Notes: a model not told the origin generated them from the sequence alone. 64,000 nt of DNA from JBBRQP01 sp038226175 (GCA_038226175.1 JBBRQP010000001.1:1-64000), one strand, 5' to 3'; positions 44,935-55,112 are shown, numbered from the stretch's first letter. A program made the numbers and translations.

Positions 44935-47205
44935 ATGAACACATTGATACCGCAAAAAGCCGGGTGGTGGCGGGTTTTAGGCTTAGTGCTGTTGACCTTC
45001 ACCCTTTTGATTTTGGTTCTCGGTGTACGGCTCTATAACGAACCCCATCTGATAATGGGTACGCTAGCTGACACAAACATTTTGGCTCCGACCGACGCGA
45101 TGCTCACCGATCAGGAGGCAACGGAGTCTGCCCGCGAGAATATTCGTCAGCAAAGTATCCAAATTTTCCAGAGTCTAGAAGACCGCAATGGACGTATGCG
45201 CCAACGTCTAGAAGGTTTACTTCAAGATGGTGATGGCCTAATTCTCAGCCTAGGAACCTTTCCTTTTATTAGTGGCACAAGTTTTTCTATTGACCAACAA
45301 CGCCAGTTACAGGCCTTAGACAGCATCCAGTGGCAAGTTGTGCAACAGACCCAACCCGTCACCCCCGCTGATTCACCCTTGCGCCAGAGCTATCAAAAAT
45401 GGTTAAAAAAACGGCCTACTAAAAATCAAATTGCTCTCACGACCTCACAGATCGAAAAAGCCCGTAGCCGCTATGCCGCAACCCAAAATCTATTGACAGC
45501 TCTGCCAGATTTTTATCACGGCTTACTCACACTCACTAAATCAGAGTGGCAACAATTGCGCCAAGAGAGTAAACGGGTGTGCAACCAACTGTTAGCTGTG
45601 GGGATCATGCCTGGTTTACCTGATGAATTACGCCGCCGGGGGATCAATGCCCTGATCACACCTAGTATCAAAGGCAGCCAACGGCAATTAGTCAGTGACT
45701 TAGTGGATAGTGTTTTAGAACCCAATCTTAGAATAGACCGCTTCGCCACGATGATGGCAACCGAATCTAAAGCAGCTACGGTCAGCCCGGTGATTATCCC
45801 AATCAAGCAAGGCCAACTCCTGATCGAAAAAGGCCAACTTATCACGCCGCGGCTATTTAATATGCTCGATAAATTAGACCTGACCCGCCGTGGGGTTAAT
45901 TGGCCTGGACTTGCGGTTTTAGCTGGTTTATTGGGCTTAGCTCTGACGGGATTTGCCATTGGTCAAAAGTTACTTAAGGCTGACTTGCGCTTACAGGATA
46001 TTGGTTTATTGACGACCTTAGCGGTATTGACGGCACTTTTGGGAATATTTATTCCTCACGCTTGGACACAGTTCATGCCTTTGGTACTGCTAGGGCTACT
46101 GGTGGGTAGTTATTACGGTTCACGGCTGGGCTTATTGACGGTTGTTTGTTTGACCCCAGCGTTGCTTTATGGCTGGAGTTTGATTCATGGTCGGGCACAT
46201 TTATTACCCGTGTTGGTTGGCGGCATTGCAGCGGCTTTACTCGTAGATCGTTTGCGTTCACGGGCTCAGATTGCTTTGGCGGGGGCGGGCATTGCCTTAT
46301 TACAAGCGGTGGCGCATTTACTGTGGGTTTTGGTGATCAATGGCTGGGCGGCACTGAGTCCCAAACTCCTGCTGATGTCGCTTCTCTACGGAGCAGGGGG
46401 CTTGCTCTGGAGCATCGTGGCTTTGGGCTTGAGTCCCTATCTCGAAACAATTTTTGATGTGGTAACGCCTGTGCGTCTGGCAGAGCTGTCTAATCCCAAT
46501 ACGGGACTCCTGAAAAAATTGATGACCGAGGCACCCGGCACCTATCAGCACACTTTGTTTGTGGCAAATTTGGCCACGGCAGCAGCTCAAGTATTAGGGG
46601 ATAATGCCGACTTAGTGCGTGCCGGCACCCTTTATCACGATATCGGTAAGATGCGCCGTCCACAATACTTTATTGAAAATCAGATGGGATTAGTTAATCC
46701 TCACGATCAGCTCGACGACCCCTGGCTATCGGCGCAGTTAATCCGTGATCATGTAGCTGATGGCTTGGCTATGGCACAAAAATATAAACTACCTAAAGTG
46801 ATTCAAAACTTTATTCCCGAACATCAAGGTACGATTCGGATTGCTTACTTTTTGCATCAAGCCAAGCAGCTACATGAACGGGAAGTCCGTGACGAAGATT
46901 TTCAGTATGCAGGACCCATTCCCCAGTCGCGGGAGACGGGGTTGGTGATGTTGGCAGATGCCTGTGAAGCGGCCTTACGTTCTCTTAATCTGGATGCCAA
47001 AACCGATCCTTTTGCGTTAGTGCGGCGGATTTTGCAAGCTCGCTGGGACGAACGACAATTGATTGATTCGGGTCTCAAGGCAACGGAACTCGATACGATT
47101 GCCTGTACATTTATCAAAGTCTGGAAAGAAACTAATCATCGGCGCATTCGTTATCCCAATCAGCCCGGTGGTAAACGCCGCGAACTCGTGAGCCCGCGCG
47201 GGTGA
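44935..47205 (+). CDS. 7TM-HD family phosphohydrolase (PgpH-like)
   Basis: A 756-residue membrane protein. One N-terminal helix, an extracytoplasmic 7TMR-HDED domain (about 60-300), seven membrane helices (about 320-510), then an HD hydrolase domain with the metal motif LYHDIGKMRRPQYF and the second half DACEAALRSL. In Listeria PgpH hydrolyses cyclic di-AMP; the same job is likely here, which links to potassium and osmotic control. It overlaps the dipeptidase gene by 4 bases. Confidence 0.9.
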   Translation: MNTLIPQKAGWWRVLGLVLLTFTLLILVLGVRLYNEPHLIMGTLADTNILAPTDAMLTDQEATESARENIRQQSIQIFQSLEDRNGRMRQRLEGLLQDGDGLILSLGTFPFISGTSFSIDQQRQLQALDSIQWQVVQQTQPVTPADSPLRQSYQKWLKKRPTKNQIALTTSQIEKARSRYAATQNLLTALPDFYHGLLTLTKSEWQQLRQESKRVCNQLLAVGIMPGLPDELRRRGINALITPSIKGSQRQLVSDLVDSVLEPNLRIDRFATMMATESKAATVSPVIIPIKQGQLLIEKGQLITPRLFNMLDKLDLTRRGVNWPGLAVLAGLLGLALTGFAIGQKLLKADLRLQDIGLLTTLAVLTALLGIFIPHAWTQFMPLVLLGLLVGSYYGSRLGLLTVVCLTPALLYGWSLIHGRAHLLPVLVGGIAAALLVDRLRSRAQIALAGAGIALLQAVAHLLWVLVINGWAALSPKLLLMSLLYGAGGLLWSIVALGLSPYLETIFDVVTPVRLAELSNPNTGLLKKLMTEAPGTYQHTLFVANLATAAAQVLGDNADLVRAGTLYHDIGKMRRPQYFIENQMGLVNPHDQLDDPWLSAQLIRDHVADGLAMAQKYKLPKVIQNFIPEHQGTIRIAYFLHQAKQLHEREVRDEDFQYAGPIPQSRETGLVMLADACEAALRSLNLDAKTDPFALVRRILQARWDERQLIDSGLKATELDTIACTFIKVWKETNHRRIRYPNQPGGKRRELVSPRG

Positions 47206-47894
47206 AGCCTTACCAACACATCCCAATCACTGAATGTGGCGAGCCTATGATCGCCCTACCAGTTCAATTTTCTCGTCAAACGCCCCATGCTTACCAACAG
47301 CTCGGTGCGCCCTATGGTGCAGCTTCACCGTTTATGTTGCGCTCAAGCGTCGTAGCTCGGTTAGCCCAAGCCCAATTTTTTTTGCAGCGTCGGTATCCAG
47401 AGTGGCGGATGCGAATTTTTGATGGTTATCGTCCCGTAGCCGTACAGCAATTTATGGTGCAGTGGACCTTTGACCAGCAACTTCAGGCGCAAGGTTGGCA
47501 ATTAGCAACCTTGACTAGCGCGCAACGAGAACAGCTCTACAGTCAAGTCTATCAATTTTGGGCAGTTCCCAGTCTTGAGCCTGCCACGCCGCCGCCCCAC
47601 AGTACAGGTGGAGCCTTAGATGTGACCCTCGAAGATAGCCTAGGGCGAGAATTAGATCTAGGTTCACCCATTGATGAAGTCTCTGAGCGTTCGTACCCTG
47701 ATTATTTTGTGACCCAAGACCTAGCCCTGCATCACCGTCGCACAATCCTCAACCAAGCGATGCACCAGGCTGGCTTTGCCCGTCATCCCCAGGAATGGTG
47801 GCATTTTTCCTATGGCGATCAGCTTTGGGCTTGGCAGATTGGCGCAGCTCAAGCAATTTATGGGCGTGTCCCTACTCTTGACGTTGCGCATTAG
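47202..47894 (+). CDS. D-alanyl-D-alanine dipeptidase (VanX/DdpX type)
   Basis: A 230-residue M15 peptidase. Visible are the Arg-containing strand MRIFDGYRP, the zinc ligands in STGGALDVTL (HSTGGALD: His and Asp) and the catalytic Glu and last His in EWWHFSYGD. DdpX-type enzymes hydrolyse D-Ala-D-Ala in cell-wall recycling. It starts at GTG 47202 overlapping the pgpH-like stop. It ends tail to tail with ccmP, overlapping it by 23 bases. Confidence 0.9.
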   Translation: MKPYQHIPITECGEPMIALPVQFSRQTPHAYQQLGAPYGAASPFMLRSSVVARLAQAQFFLQRRYPEWRMRIFDGYRPVAVQQFMVQWTFDQQLQAQGWQLATLTSAQREQLYSQVYQFWAVPSLEPATPPPHSTGGALDVTLEDSLGRELDLGSPIDEVSERSYPDYFVTQDLALHHRRTILNQAMHQAGFARHPQEWWHFSYGDQLWAWQIGAAQAIYGRVPTLDVAH

Positions 47895-48513
47895 GATGAT
47901 CGCGCCCGGTCACATTTTCCATCGCTTCGAGAACCGCTTTACTGGCAACCACGATTTCGCGCTCTGGCCCGCCTAGATATAAACGCCCAAAACTGCCAAA
48001 GGTAAAGGTTTCTAGGATATTAATTTGAGCAGCTTTTTCGGCTTCATTCGCGGCAAGGGCGGCGTAGGCGGCGGGTTCTACTTCCATTACGTAGAGTGAT
48101 TGACCGCCGATCAGCATCATGCCCTTACGCATCCGGTTGATCATCTGGGCTTGATGGGAGTCGATATTACGAATAACTTGGCTGGAGACCACGCGCGGTC
48201 GGAGGCGGTCTTGTACCTTAAGACCCAAAAAATCCAGAACCGCTTGACCGGCAGTTTTGACTGAGCCTTGGTTATTGGCATGAATCTCGAGTAGACCATA
48301 GAGCCGCTCAACAATTTGAAGACCAGGGCGCACCGAAGCGGATTTGAGAGCGATATCGGTAATGCGATTGATTTCAATCCCAGGCGAGATCTCAATCCAT
48401 AGGGAGGCATCACCAGGTAATGGCAAAAAACCAGCAGCGATAGTGCCTAGAAATGCCGCATGTTGCGCTTGTAAGGTATCGAGATAAACATAACTACGTA
48501 GGCTGACTGCCAA
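47872..48513 (-). CDS. ccmP: Carboxysome shell protein CcmP (tandem BMC domains)
   Basis: A 213-residue protein that I recognise as CcmP, the double-BMC shell protein of beta-carboxysomes. It begins SLRSYVYLDTLQAQHAAFLG, a start typical of CcmP, and has the second-domain equivalents YVMEVEPAAYAALAANEAEKAA and FGSFGRLYLGGPE. In Synechococcus CcmP forms a double-layered trimer with a gated pore for larger metabolites. It is away from any other carboxysome gene in the window, as is normal for ccmP. The start is at ATG 48513, with an SDR gene 13 bases upstream. Confidence 0.85.
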   Translation of the reverse strand: MAVSLRSYVYLDTLQAQHAAFLGTIAAGFLPLPGDASLWIEISPGIEINRITDIALKSASVRPGLQIVERLYGLLEIHANNQGSVKTAGQAVLDFLGLKVQDRLRPRVVSSQVIRNIDSHQAQMINRMRKGMMLIGGQSLYVMEVEPAAYAALAANEAEKAAQINILETFTFGSFGRLYLGGPEREIVVASKAVLEAMENVTGRDHPNAQRQE

Positions 48514-48526
48514 AACTTTGCCCCTT

Positions 48527-49297
48527 TTACTGCCGATGGACGAGCGTTGACCCCGATTGGTCTGTCGGCATCACTAACACCTCGTTAATATTTACATGAA
48601 CCGGACGTGTGATACAGAAAAGAATGATTTCTGCCACATCTTGCGCGCTCAAAGGTGTCATACCTGCATAAACTTGCGCAGCTCGGATATCATCACCTCG
48701 GAAGCGCACCTGACTAAACTCTGTGGCGACCAAACCTGGATCAACGGAGGTCACACGAATCGGTGTACCGTGCAAATCTTGCTTTAAGCCCTCGCTCAAA
48801 ATGCGCACGGCGGCTTTGGTAGCACAGTAGACATTGCCAGCGGGATAGGTTTGATGACCCGCGAGCGAACCGAGATTGACGATATGACCCCGTCCGCGCG
48901 CGATCATGCCAGGTAAGAGTATGCGGGTCACATAAAGTAATCCTTTGAGATTAGTATCAATCATCTCTTCCCAATCCTCAAATTCGCCAGTTTGGAGTTT
49001 ATTTAAGCCACGACTTAAGCCAGCATTATTGATTAAAATATCGATAGTTTGCCAAGACTCGGGTAAGTTACCCAGCACAGCTTGTACTTGCTGTTTATCT
49101 CTGACATCGAGCAGAAGTATGTGACTGGCTGTGCCATAGGTTTGACCTAGCTCAGTCGCTAGGGTTTGCAACGGTTCTAAGCGTCGCGCACAGAGGATCA
49201 GCCGCGCTCCCGCTTGGGCGCAGGCTACAGCGCAGGCCGCACCAATGCCAGCACTAGCCCCTGTAATTAAGACTGTCTGATTTTTGAGGGAAAGCAT
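48527..49297 (-). CDS. Short-chain dehydrogenase/reductase
   Basis: A 256-residue NAD(P)-dependent oxidoreductase. The cofactor motif is TGASAGIGAAC (12-22), the NNAG motif is ILINNAGLS, and the catalytic Tyr-x3-Lys is in YCATKAAV with a preceding Ser in NLGSLAG. Like YdfG-type SDRs it may act on a 3-hydroxy acid such as serine. It is 13 bases before ccmP and 7 bases after the amidotransferase gene, so a three-gene unit on the minus strand is likely. Confidence 0.93.
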   Translation of the reverse strand: MLSLKNQTVLITGASAGIGAACAVACAQAGARLILCARRLEPLQTLATELGQTYGTASHILLLDVRDKQQVQAVLGNLPESWQTIDILINNAGLSRGLNKLQTGEFEDWEEMIDTNLKGLLYVTRILLPGMIARGRGHIVNLGSLAGHQTYPAGNVYCATKAAVRILSEGLKQDLHGTPIRVTSVDPGLVATEFSQVRFRGDDIRAAQVYAGMTPLSAQDVAEIILFCITRPVHVNINEVLVMPTDQSGSTLVHRQ

Positions 49298-49304
49298 CTA
49301 AGAT

Positions 49305-50090
49305 TTACCGCGCTAGAGTTAGGATTCGTTCAACACAAATTTGGGTAAAGGCTGTAAAAATGCGGTCACCATCCGCACGATGGAGCGTATCTGGCTGCCC
49401 ATCGAGCCATTCGGGATGCCACTGAATGCCGACAATCCATTCCATCTCGGTAACCCGCTCAAATGACTCCAAAACCCCATCGGGCGCATGGGCAGTTGCC
49501 ATCAAACCCGGCGCTAGGTTTTTGACAGCCTGATGATGCACGGTATTGACCAAAATCTCTGGTTCGGGGTACAAACTACTGAGCCACGAATCTGACTTGA
49601 GAACCACGGGATGTTCTTGTTGGTCATAGCGGTCGGGGCAACGGTGCAAGAGGGTATCAGCGACTTGGGTGTTGATGTCTTGATACATAGTTCTACCCAA
49701 AGCCACATTGAGCAGTTGCGCCCCACGACAAATGCCCAACATCGGTAAATGCAGCTGCCGAGCGGCTTTGACCAGACGTAACTCGTAGGCATCGCGTACA
49801 GCATCACCTTGCCAACGCGGTTCGAGCGGCTCTTCACCATAATGCTGAGGACTAATATCGGCGCCACCAGAAAATAGCACGCCGTCAATCCCGTCTAAGA
49901 CGAGTTCGGCACCTACTGCAGTTTTGAGATCGACCAGTGGTATGGGAATCGCGCCACTGCGCGCAACCGACAAAATTAAGCGTTCCTCAAAATATTGCAA
50001 GGTCTTACCCCGAAACAGCGGGCGTTGCTGATCCGGATACATAAAACTCAAAGAGATACCAATGCGAGGAGAACGGGTTTTCACGACCAA
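49305..50090 (-). CDS. Class I glutamine amidotransferase-like (peptidase C26) protein
   Basis: A 261-residue gamma-glutamyl-gamma-aminobutyrate hydrolase family protein. The nucleophile Cys is in GICRGAQLLNVALG, the substrate region has FSGGADISPQHYGEE, and the catalytic His-Pro-Glu is in GIQWHPEWLD. PuuD-type enzymes hydrolyse gamma-glutamyl bonds in polyamine degradation; other substrates are possible. Starts at 50090 (GTG/ATG region), first gene of the SDR/ccmP unit. Confidence 0.9.
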   Translation of the reverse strand: MVVKTRSPRIGISLSFMYPDQQRPLFRGKTLQYFEERLILSVARSGAIPIPLVDLKTAVGAELVLDGIDGVLFSGGADISPQHYGEEPLEPRWQGDAVRDAYELRLVKAARQLHLPMLGICRGAQLLNVALGRTMYQDINTQVADTLLHRCPDRYDQQEHPVVLKSDSWLSSLYPEPEILVNTVHHQAVKNLAPGLMATAHAPDGVLESFERVTEMEWIVGIQWHPEWLDGQPDTLHRADGDRIFTAFTQICVERILTLAR

Positions 50091-50233
50091 ATCTTGCAGC
50101 GAAATTAACTTAGTATAACGGTCAAGGTGAAGCTGAGTGACGTTCTGCCACCGCCAACCCTAACAGGTCTAGCAGGTGTACTCTCTCGCAGATAGATATG
50201 CTTTACTGGAAGTATTCGCCCCAAGGTGTGCCT

Positions 50234-50371
50234 ATGTTGGTTAAAGAAGTGATTTTAGTATTGACGGCATTGTTTGTGCCCACAGTGTTTTATTTTACGA
50301 CCCGAGGCGGGTTTTATAACTCGGTACATTACACCGGTAACGGCTCCGCCCACGGCACGATTGAAGATTAG
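50234..50371 (+). CDS. Small single-pass membrane protein, 45 residues
   Basis: A 45-residue protein with one N-terminal helix (VKEVILVLTALFVPTVFYF) and a polar tail containing GGFYNSVHYTGNGSAHG. The tail motif, Gly-Gly-Phe-Tyr followed by Tyr-x-Gly-x-Gly-x-Ala-His, looks conserved among cyanobacteria, though I cannot name the family. A small thylakoid or cytoplasmic-membrane subunit is likely. It begins with a convincing ATG and lies 29 bases upstream of the next gene. Confidence 0.55.
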   Translation: MLVKEVILVLTALFVPTVFYFTTRGGFYNSVHYTGNGSAHGTIED

Positions 50372-50400
50372 TTTTCCTCTCCATTGCCCCTACTTCAGAT

Positions 50401-51606
50401 ATGACCTCAGTGCATCGTCCTGCCCGCAATCGCCCTTTGGCGTGGGTGACAGTGTTTATCCTCGCCACCGGAGGTCTTGTGGCTGGCTGGTTTACTATTT
50501 TTCCGGAACCAACCCCCCAAGAACTCTCCCAAGTTACTGCCGCTCAAGTTGAATTAAAAACTTACTTTGCGGATTATGCCGCCCAACTCGACACCTATCA
50601 AGCCGCGATTCAGAGTGGGAACGGCCCGGCGTTAGCACGAGCTGATCTGTTTATTACCAACCAACGCCAAGAACTCGCACCTTTGTTGGGAACCTATCTC
50701 AAATTACTGGTGAAATTGCCCCGTGACCGTGAGCGGTTAATTAGTAAACTTAGTGACTTAGCCAATGATCAACGCTTTCAGTTTACCTATACGTCCCTAG
50801 GCCGTGATGGAGCCTTGATTCAAGCGAGTGTCGCAGAAAATGAATTTGATACCCGCTACCTCACCCTTTGGCAAGAAGGCACCAATGTCTTAGCACTCAA
50901 TAACTACGAAACCGAGTGGCAAGCGCAGATTACGAATGCCCGCCACTTACCTGGTTTTTTGATTATCAATGGTAAAACTCGCCAACTTGAAGACACTGCG
51001 CCTTTTTTGAAGATCTATCAGCAAATAGGACCTAATCTGCTCGATAAAACTTCTAAATATCTGCCTTTAGATATGCTTGAAGCCTTTGGTAGCAGTGAGT
51101 TTATTGGGCAAACTGCGAGCCTCAAGCTCGATACCCTCGCCCTTGATCCCGAACATATCATGGCAGCCTGTGATAGTTGTGGTCTGGTCAGCGAACGCTC
51201 GCTCTGGCAATGGACGGCTAAGGGCTATCAGTTAGTTAATAAAGAAATCCTCAATGAAGCTGGTAATGCTCTGTACGCTGCCTTAGTGGCGCTGCTGCGT
51301 GGTGATCAAGCCCCTGCTTGGACCACACCCTTCCTCTCATCGCCTGCCAAACAGCTCATGCGCGAGTTTCCGAGGGTCAACCTCAAACCTTATGCCGAAG
51401 TGGAACGCGGTTTTGTGGTTTCGACCGGTGATGCTTGGCAAGGCAAGGGTTTTCAGTACACCATTGATGGCCCAGTCAAACTTAAAGTATTTGTCAATCA
51501 AAATGCTCAAGGGCAATGGCAAGTGCTCAACCTCAGTGACCTCAAACTTCAAGCTCCGGGCTGGTCAAACTCCTACGTGCGGGAGCCGGAAGTTGTAGCA
51601 GGTTGA
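50401..51606 (+). CDS. Hypothetical membrane-anchored protein, 401 residues
   Basis: A 401-residue protein with one membrane helix near the start (residues about 14-33, WVTVFILATGGLVAGWF) and a large, probably periplasmic part. It contains a DSCGLVSERS segment with one Cys and no recognisable domain. A helical region (about 45-130) precedes an alpha/beta part. The stop overlaps the glycosyltransferase ATG (TGATG), so both are probably made from one message. Function unknown. Confidence 0.7.
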   Translation: MTSVHRPARNRPLAWVTVFILATGGLVAGWFTIFPEPTPQELSQVTAAQVELKTYFADYAAQLDTYQAAIQSGNGPALARADLFITNQRQELAPLLGTYLKLLVKLPRDRERLISKLSDLANDQRFQFTYTSLGRDGALIQASVAENEFDTRYLTLWQEGTNVLALNNYETEWQAQITNARHLPGFLIINGKTRQLEDTAPFLKIYQQIGPNLLDKTSKYLPLDMLEAFGSSEFIGQTASLKLDTLALDPEHIMAACDSCGLVSERSLWQWTAKGYQLVNKEILNEAGNALYAALVALLRGDQAPAWTTPFLSSPAKQLMREFPRVNLKPYAEVERGFVVSTGDAWQGKGFQYTIDGPVKLKVFVNQNAQGQWQVLNLSDLKLQAPGWSNSYVREPEVVAG

Positions 51607-52649
51607 TGCGTTTACTTTTCAATGGCAGTTATCTTCAGCTTCCTCAAACTGGGATTGCGACCTATTGCCGTAATTTATTGCATCATTGGCAATACCTCGC
51701 ACCGGATATGGTCGCCTATTTACCGCAAGGCTGGCAGGGTTGTGAACCCTATCAACCGATCCCACCAACTAATCATCTGACCCGTCTACTTTGGAATCAA
51801 AGCCATTGGTTACGTCATGCCCAGGTAGGCGATGTGATTTTTCATCCAGTACCCGAGAGTGGTTGGAGTTATTTACCGCAGGTTACGATGGCCCATGATG
51901 TGATTCCTTTAGTCTATCCACAGTGGTATCCCAAAAAAAAGGCTTACTTTCAATACTGGGTGCCTTTATCCCTCAGGTCTTCTCAGCATATTATTTGTAA
52001 TTCTCAACAAACTAAACGTGATTTAATCAAATATTATCAACTTGATCCCGAAAAAATTACAGTTATTCCCCTAGCCTATGATCACAGTCATTTTTCGCCG
52101 GGAGTTATTGATAGTTTACCCCGGCCTTATTTACTCTATGTGGGCGCGCATGAACCCCACAAAAACTTGAAGACCCTGATTACAGCCTTTGGGCAACTGA
52201 GTCGGGAGTGGGAGGGGGAATTATGGCTCGGTGGGCGCTTTGACCCGCGTTATACCCCAGAGCTTCAGGCTCTTGCCGCCCCTTTGGGTACGCGGGTCAG
52301 GTGGCTTGATTATGTTAGTTATGAGCAGTTGCCGAGTTTGTATCAAAGGGCAAAAGCTTTTATTTACCCGAGTTTGTATGAAGGATTTGGCTTGCCACTG
52401 CTTGAAGCAATGGCTTGTGGGACAGCGGTCATTAGTGCCAATAGTACGTCTTTGCCCGAAGTCGGTGGTAAAGCGGTGGCTTATTTTGAGCCGCTTTCGG
52501 TAGCCGATTTAGTGAGCGTTATCCAAAAGGTACTAGGTGATAGCAGCTATTGTCATCACTTAGAACAACAGGGGTTAGTGCAGGCACAAACCTTTGATTG
52601 GGCTGTCACCGCTGCAAAAACCTTAGTTATCTGTCAGCAAATTGGCTGA
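51606..52649 (+). CDS. Glycosyltransferase family 4 protein
   Basis: A 347-residue GT-B enzyme of the GT4 family. The donor-binding C-terminal half carries LLYVGAHEPHKNLKTLI and the signature EGFGLPLLEAMACGTAVI, with the Glu-x7-Glu pair typical of retaining glycosyltransferases. It starts at ATG 51606 overlapping the previous stop. The product may be an exopolysaccharide or glycolipid; the acceptor is not identifiable. Confidence 0.9.
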   Translation: MRLLFNGSYLQLPQTGIATYCRNLLHHWQYLAPDMVAYLPQGWQGCEPYQPIPPTNHLTRLLWNQSHWLRHAQVGDVIFHPVPESGWSYLPQVTMAHDVIPLVYPQWYPKKKAYFQYWVPLSLRSSQHIICNSQQTKRDLIKYYQLDPEKITVIPLAYDHSHFSPGVIDSLPRPYLLYVGAHEPHKNLKTLITAFGQLSREWEGELWLGGRFDPRYTPELQALAAPLGTRVRWLDYVSYEQLPSLYQRAKAFIYPSLYEGFGLPLLEAMACGTAVISANSTSLPEVGGKAVAYFEPLSVADLVSVIQKVLGDSSYCHHLEQQGLVQAQTFDWAVTAAKTLVICQQIG

Positions 52650-52777
52650 AGTTTTAGGCCATTTACAGGGCTGTTTTGGCGGACACAGAAGGAGTATACG
52701 CCAAAGTAGTTCGGTGGGCTTGGTCTCAAGGACTTGACAAGACGTGCTAATAATGGGGAAGTCTCATCTGTTGCTTC

Positions 52778-55039
52778 ATGAGTAAGACCCTCGTTATTGT
52801 TGAATCCCCTGCCAAAGCCAAAACCATTAGTAAAATTTTGGGCAAAGGCTATATTGTCAAGGCCTCGGCAGGCCATGTACGCGATCTGCCGCAGAAAAAA
52901 ATCGGTGTGGATGTCAATGATAATTTCCGCCCCGACTATGAAATCATTCCGCGCAAAGAAGATATTGTTAAAGAGCTGCATGACTCGGCAGAGGGTGCGA
53001 CCACGGTCTATCTCGCGCCTGACCCGGATCGTGAAGGTGAAGCGATTGCTTGGCACTTATCTCAGCTATTAGATGTACCGCCCGAGCGGATGAAGCGTAT
53101 TGAATTTCATGAAATTACCCAAGATGCCGTGCGTCGAGCCGTGGCTAACCCGCGTCCCATTGACATCAATCGGGTTGATGCCCAGCAGGCGCGGCGGGTT
53201 TTAGACCGCTTAGTCGGCTACAAAATCTCACCTTTACTCTGGAAAAAAATTCAACGCGGACTCTCGGCAGGGCGCGTACAATCCGTAGCCCTGCGTTTAG
53301 TATGTGAGCGTGGTCAAGAAGTTGTGGCCTTTGTCAGCCACGAATATTGGACGTTTCAGGTACAGCTACACAAACAAACCCAGAAAAAACTCTTTAATGC
53401 CGAACTCGTCAAATGGGATAACAAAAAGGTTGAGCTTAATGTCCAAGCTGACGTGGCTCTAATTGAGCAAAATCTGACTGGGGCGACCTATGTGGTGCAG
53501 TCTGTCAAAACTAAAGAGCGCAAAAAAGAACCCTCATCGCCCTTTATTACCTCGACCTTACAGCGTGAAGCAGCAGGAGCCTTAGGTTTTGCCGTCAAAC
53601 GCACCATGAAAATCGCCCAAGAGCTTTATGAGGGCATTGAGCTAGGTAGCGAAGGGCCAGTCGGCTTGATTACCTACATGCGCACAGACTCGACTCGGGT
53701 TGCCCAAGAAGCGCAGGACACCGTGATTAGTTTTATTGAAACCAGTTACGGCAAAAAATATTTGCCAGCCCAAGTACGCAAAGGTAAAGCGGCTAAGGGC
53801 GGACAAGATGCCCACGAAGCCATTCGTCCGACTGATGTGCAGCGTTCACCCGATAGTCTCAAACCCCATCTCACTGCCGAACAATACAAACTCTATCGCC
53901 TGATTTGGCAACGCTTTGTCGGTTCTCAGATGGCGGCACAAGTGCTTGCCACGCGCACTGTCGAGATTGAGGCCACGGGTCAGAAAAAAGGTCTTTTCCG
54001 CTGCTCGGATACCCAGACGATATTTGATGGCTATACCCGGGTTTACGAAGAGGCCAAAGAAGACGGAAGTAGCGACGATAGCCAAACCCTACCGGAGATG
54101 ACCCAAGCCGAAGTACTCGTCTTCCAGAGTTTTTTGCCCAAACAGCACTTTACTCAGCCGCCGCCCTATTACTCTGAGGCGACCCTGGTCAAAACCCTTG
54201 AAGAATTGGGCATCGGACGACCGAGTACCTACGCGCCGACGATTTCGACGATTGTCGACCGGGGCTATGTGGTCAAGGTCGTCAAGGCTCTGCAACCCAC
54301 TCCCTTGGGGACGACGGTCAACGAACAGATGACCCAATATTTCCCGGATATTGTCGATACTGATTTCACAGCACAAATGGAGTCACAGCTCGATGCTATT
54401 GAACGCGGAGAACGCAGTTGGACACAGACCTTAGATGAGTTTTATCAACCCTTTCTCAAAACTCTTAACGCTGCCACTACGGAGATGGATCGCGTCTTAA
54501 TCATCACCAATTATTTGTGTGAAGAATGTGGCTCACCGATGGCGCAAAAGTCCAGTAAGTATGGCAATTTCTTGGGCTGCTCGGGCTACCCGGCCTGTAA
54601 ACACACCCATCCCTTGACCAAGGAAAATATTCCTGCGCCCAAAGAACGCCCAGTGCCCGGTGAGAGCTGTACCGAATGCGGTCACGAACCGATGTTTGCC
54701 GTCTTTGGCCCCTATGGTGAATATCTCAAATGTCTGGAGTGTTCAGCGAAACGTCGTTTACTCAAAAAAACTGGGGTTACGTGTACCAAATGCCATAAAG
54801 GTGACATTGTCGAGCGTAAATCTCGCTTTGGACGTATCTTTTATGGCTGTAGTACCTATCCTGTGTGTGACTTTTCGCTGTGGCAGCGGCCTCTAGCTAA
54901 ACCCTGCCCCAAATGTGGTGCGATTGTGGTTTTTAAGCCGCGTAAACGCACCGAAGATATTGCCCAGTGTACCCAATGTGATTTCATCGAAAATGCCGAT
55001 GAATTTTTGGAAGAAGCCGCCACCCTACAACCAGTTTGA
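52778..55039 (+). CDS. topA: DNA topoisomerase I
   Basis: TopA relaxes negative supercoils. The 753-residue protein has a Toprim domain with VESPAKAKTI and DPDREGEAIAW, the active-site Tyr300 in LITYMRTDSTR, and DAHEAIRPTD and RPSTYAPTI motifs. The C-terminal part (about 575-740) holds four zinc-ribbon units with CxxC pairs (CEEC/CSGYPAC, CTEC/CLEC, CTKC/CSTYPVC, CPKC/CTQC). Full length and intact. Confidence 0.96.
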   Translation: MSKTLVIVESPAKAKTISKILGKGYIVKASAGHVRDLPQKKIGVDVNDNFRPDYEIIPRKEDIVKELHDSAEGATTVYLAPDPDREGEAIAWHLSQLLDVPPERMKRIEFHEITQDAVRRAVANPRPIDINRVDAQQARRVLDRLVGYKISPLLWKKIQRGLSAGRVQSVALRLVCERGQEVVAFVSHEYWTFQVQLHKQTQKKLFNAELVKWDNKKVELNVQADVALIEQNLTGATYVVQSVKTKERKKEPSSPFITSTLQREAAGALGFAVKRTMKIAQELYEGIELGSEGPVGLITYMRTDSTRVAQEAQDTVISFIETSYGKKYLPAQVRKGKAAKGGQDAHEAIRPTDVQRSPDSLKPHLTAEQYKLYRLIWQRFVGSQMAAQVLATRTVEIEATGQKKGLFRCSDTQTIFDGYTRVYEEAKEDGSSDDSQTLPEMTQAEVLVFQSFLPKQHFTQPPPYYSEATLVKTLEELGIGRPSTYAPTISTIVDRGYVVKVVKALQPTPLGTTVNEQMTQYFPDIVDTDFTAQMESQLDAIERGERSWTQTLDEFYQPFLKTLNAATTEMDRVLIITNYLCEECGSPMAQKSSKYGNFLGCSGYPACKHTHPLTKENIPAPKERPVPGESCTECGHEPMFAVFGPYGEYLKCLECSAKRRLLKKTGVTCTKCHKGDIVERKSRFGRIFYGCSTYPVCDFSLWQRPLAKPCPKCGAIVVFKPRKRTEDIAQCTQCDFIENADEFLEEAATLQPV

Positions 55040-55112
55040 ACTAGGGCAATGGGTTTTTGAGTCTGAGTAGTCGGTTCTATAATCAGAGTAGCTGCCTGGA
55101 AAATTATCTCCC

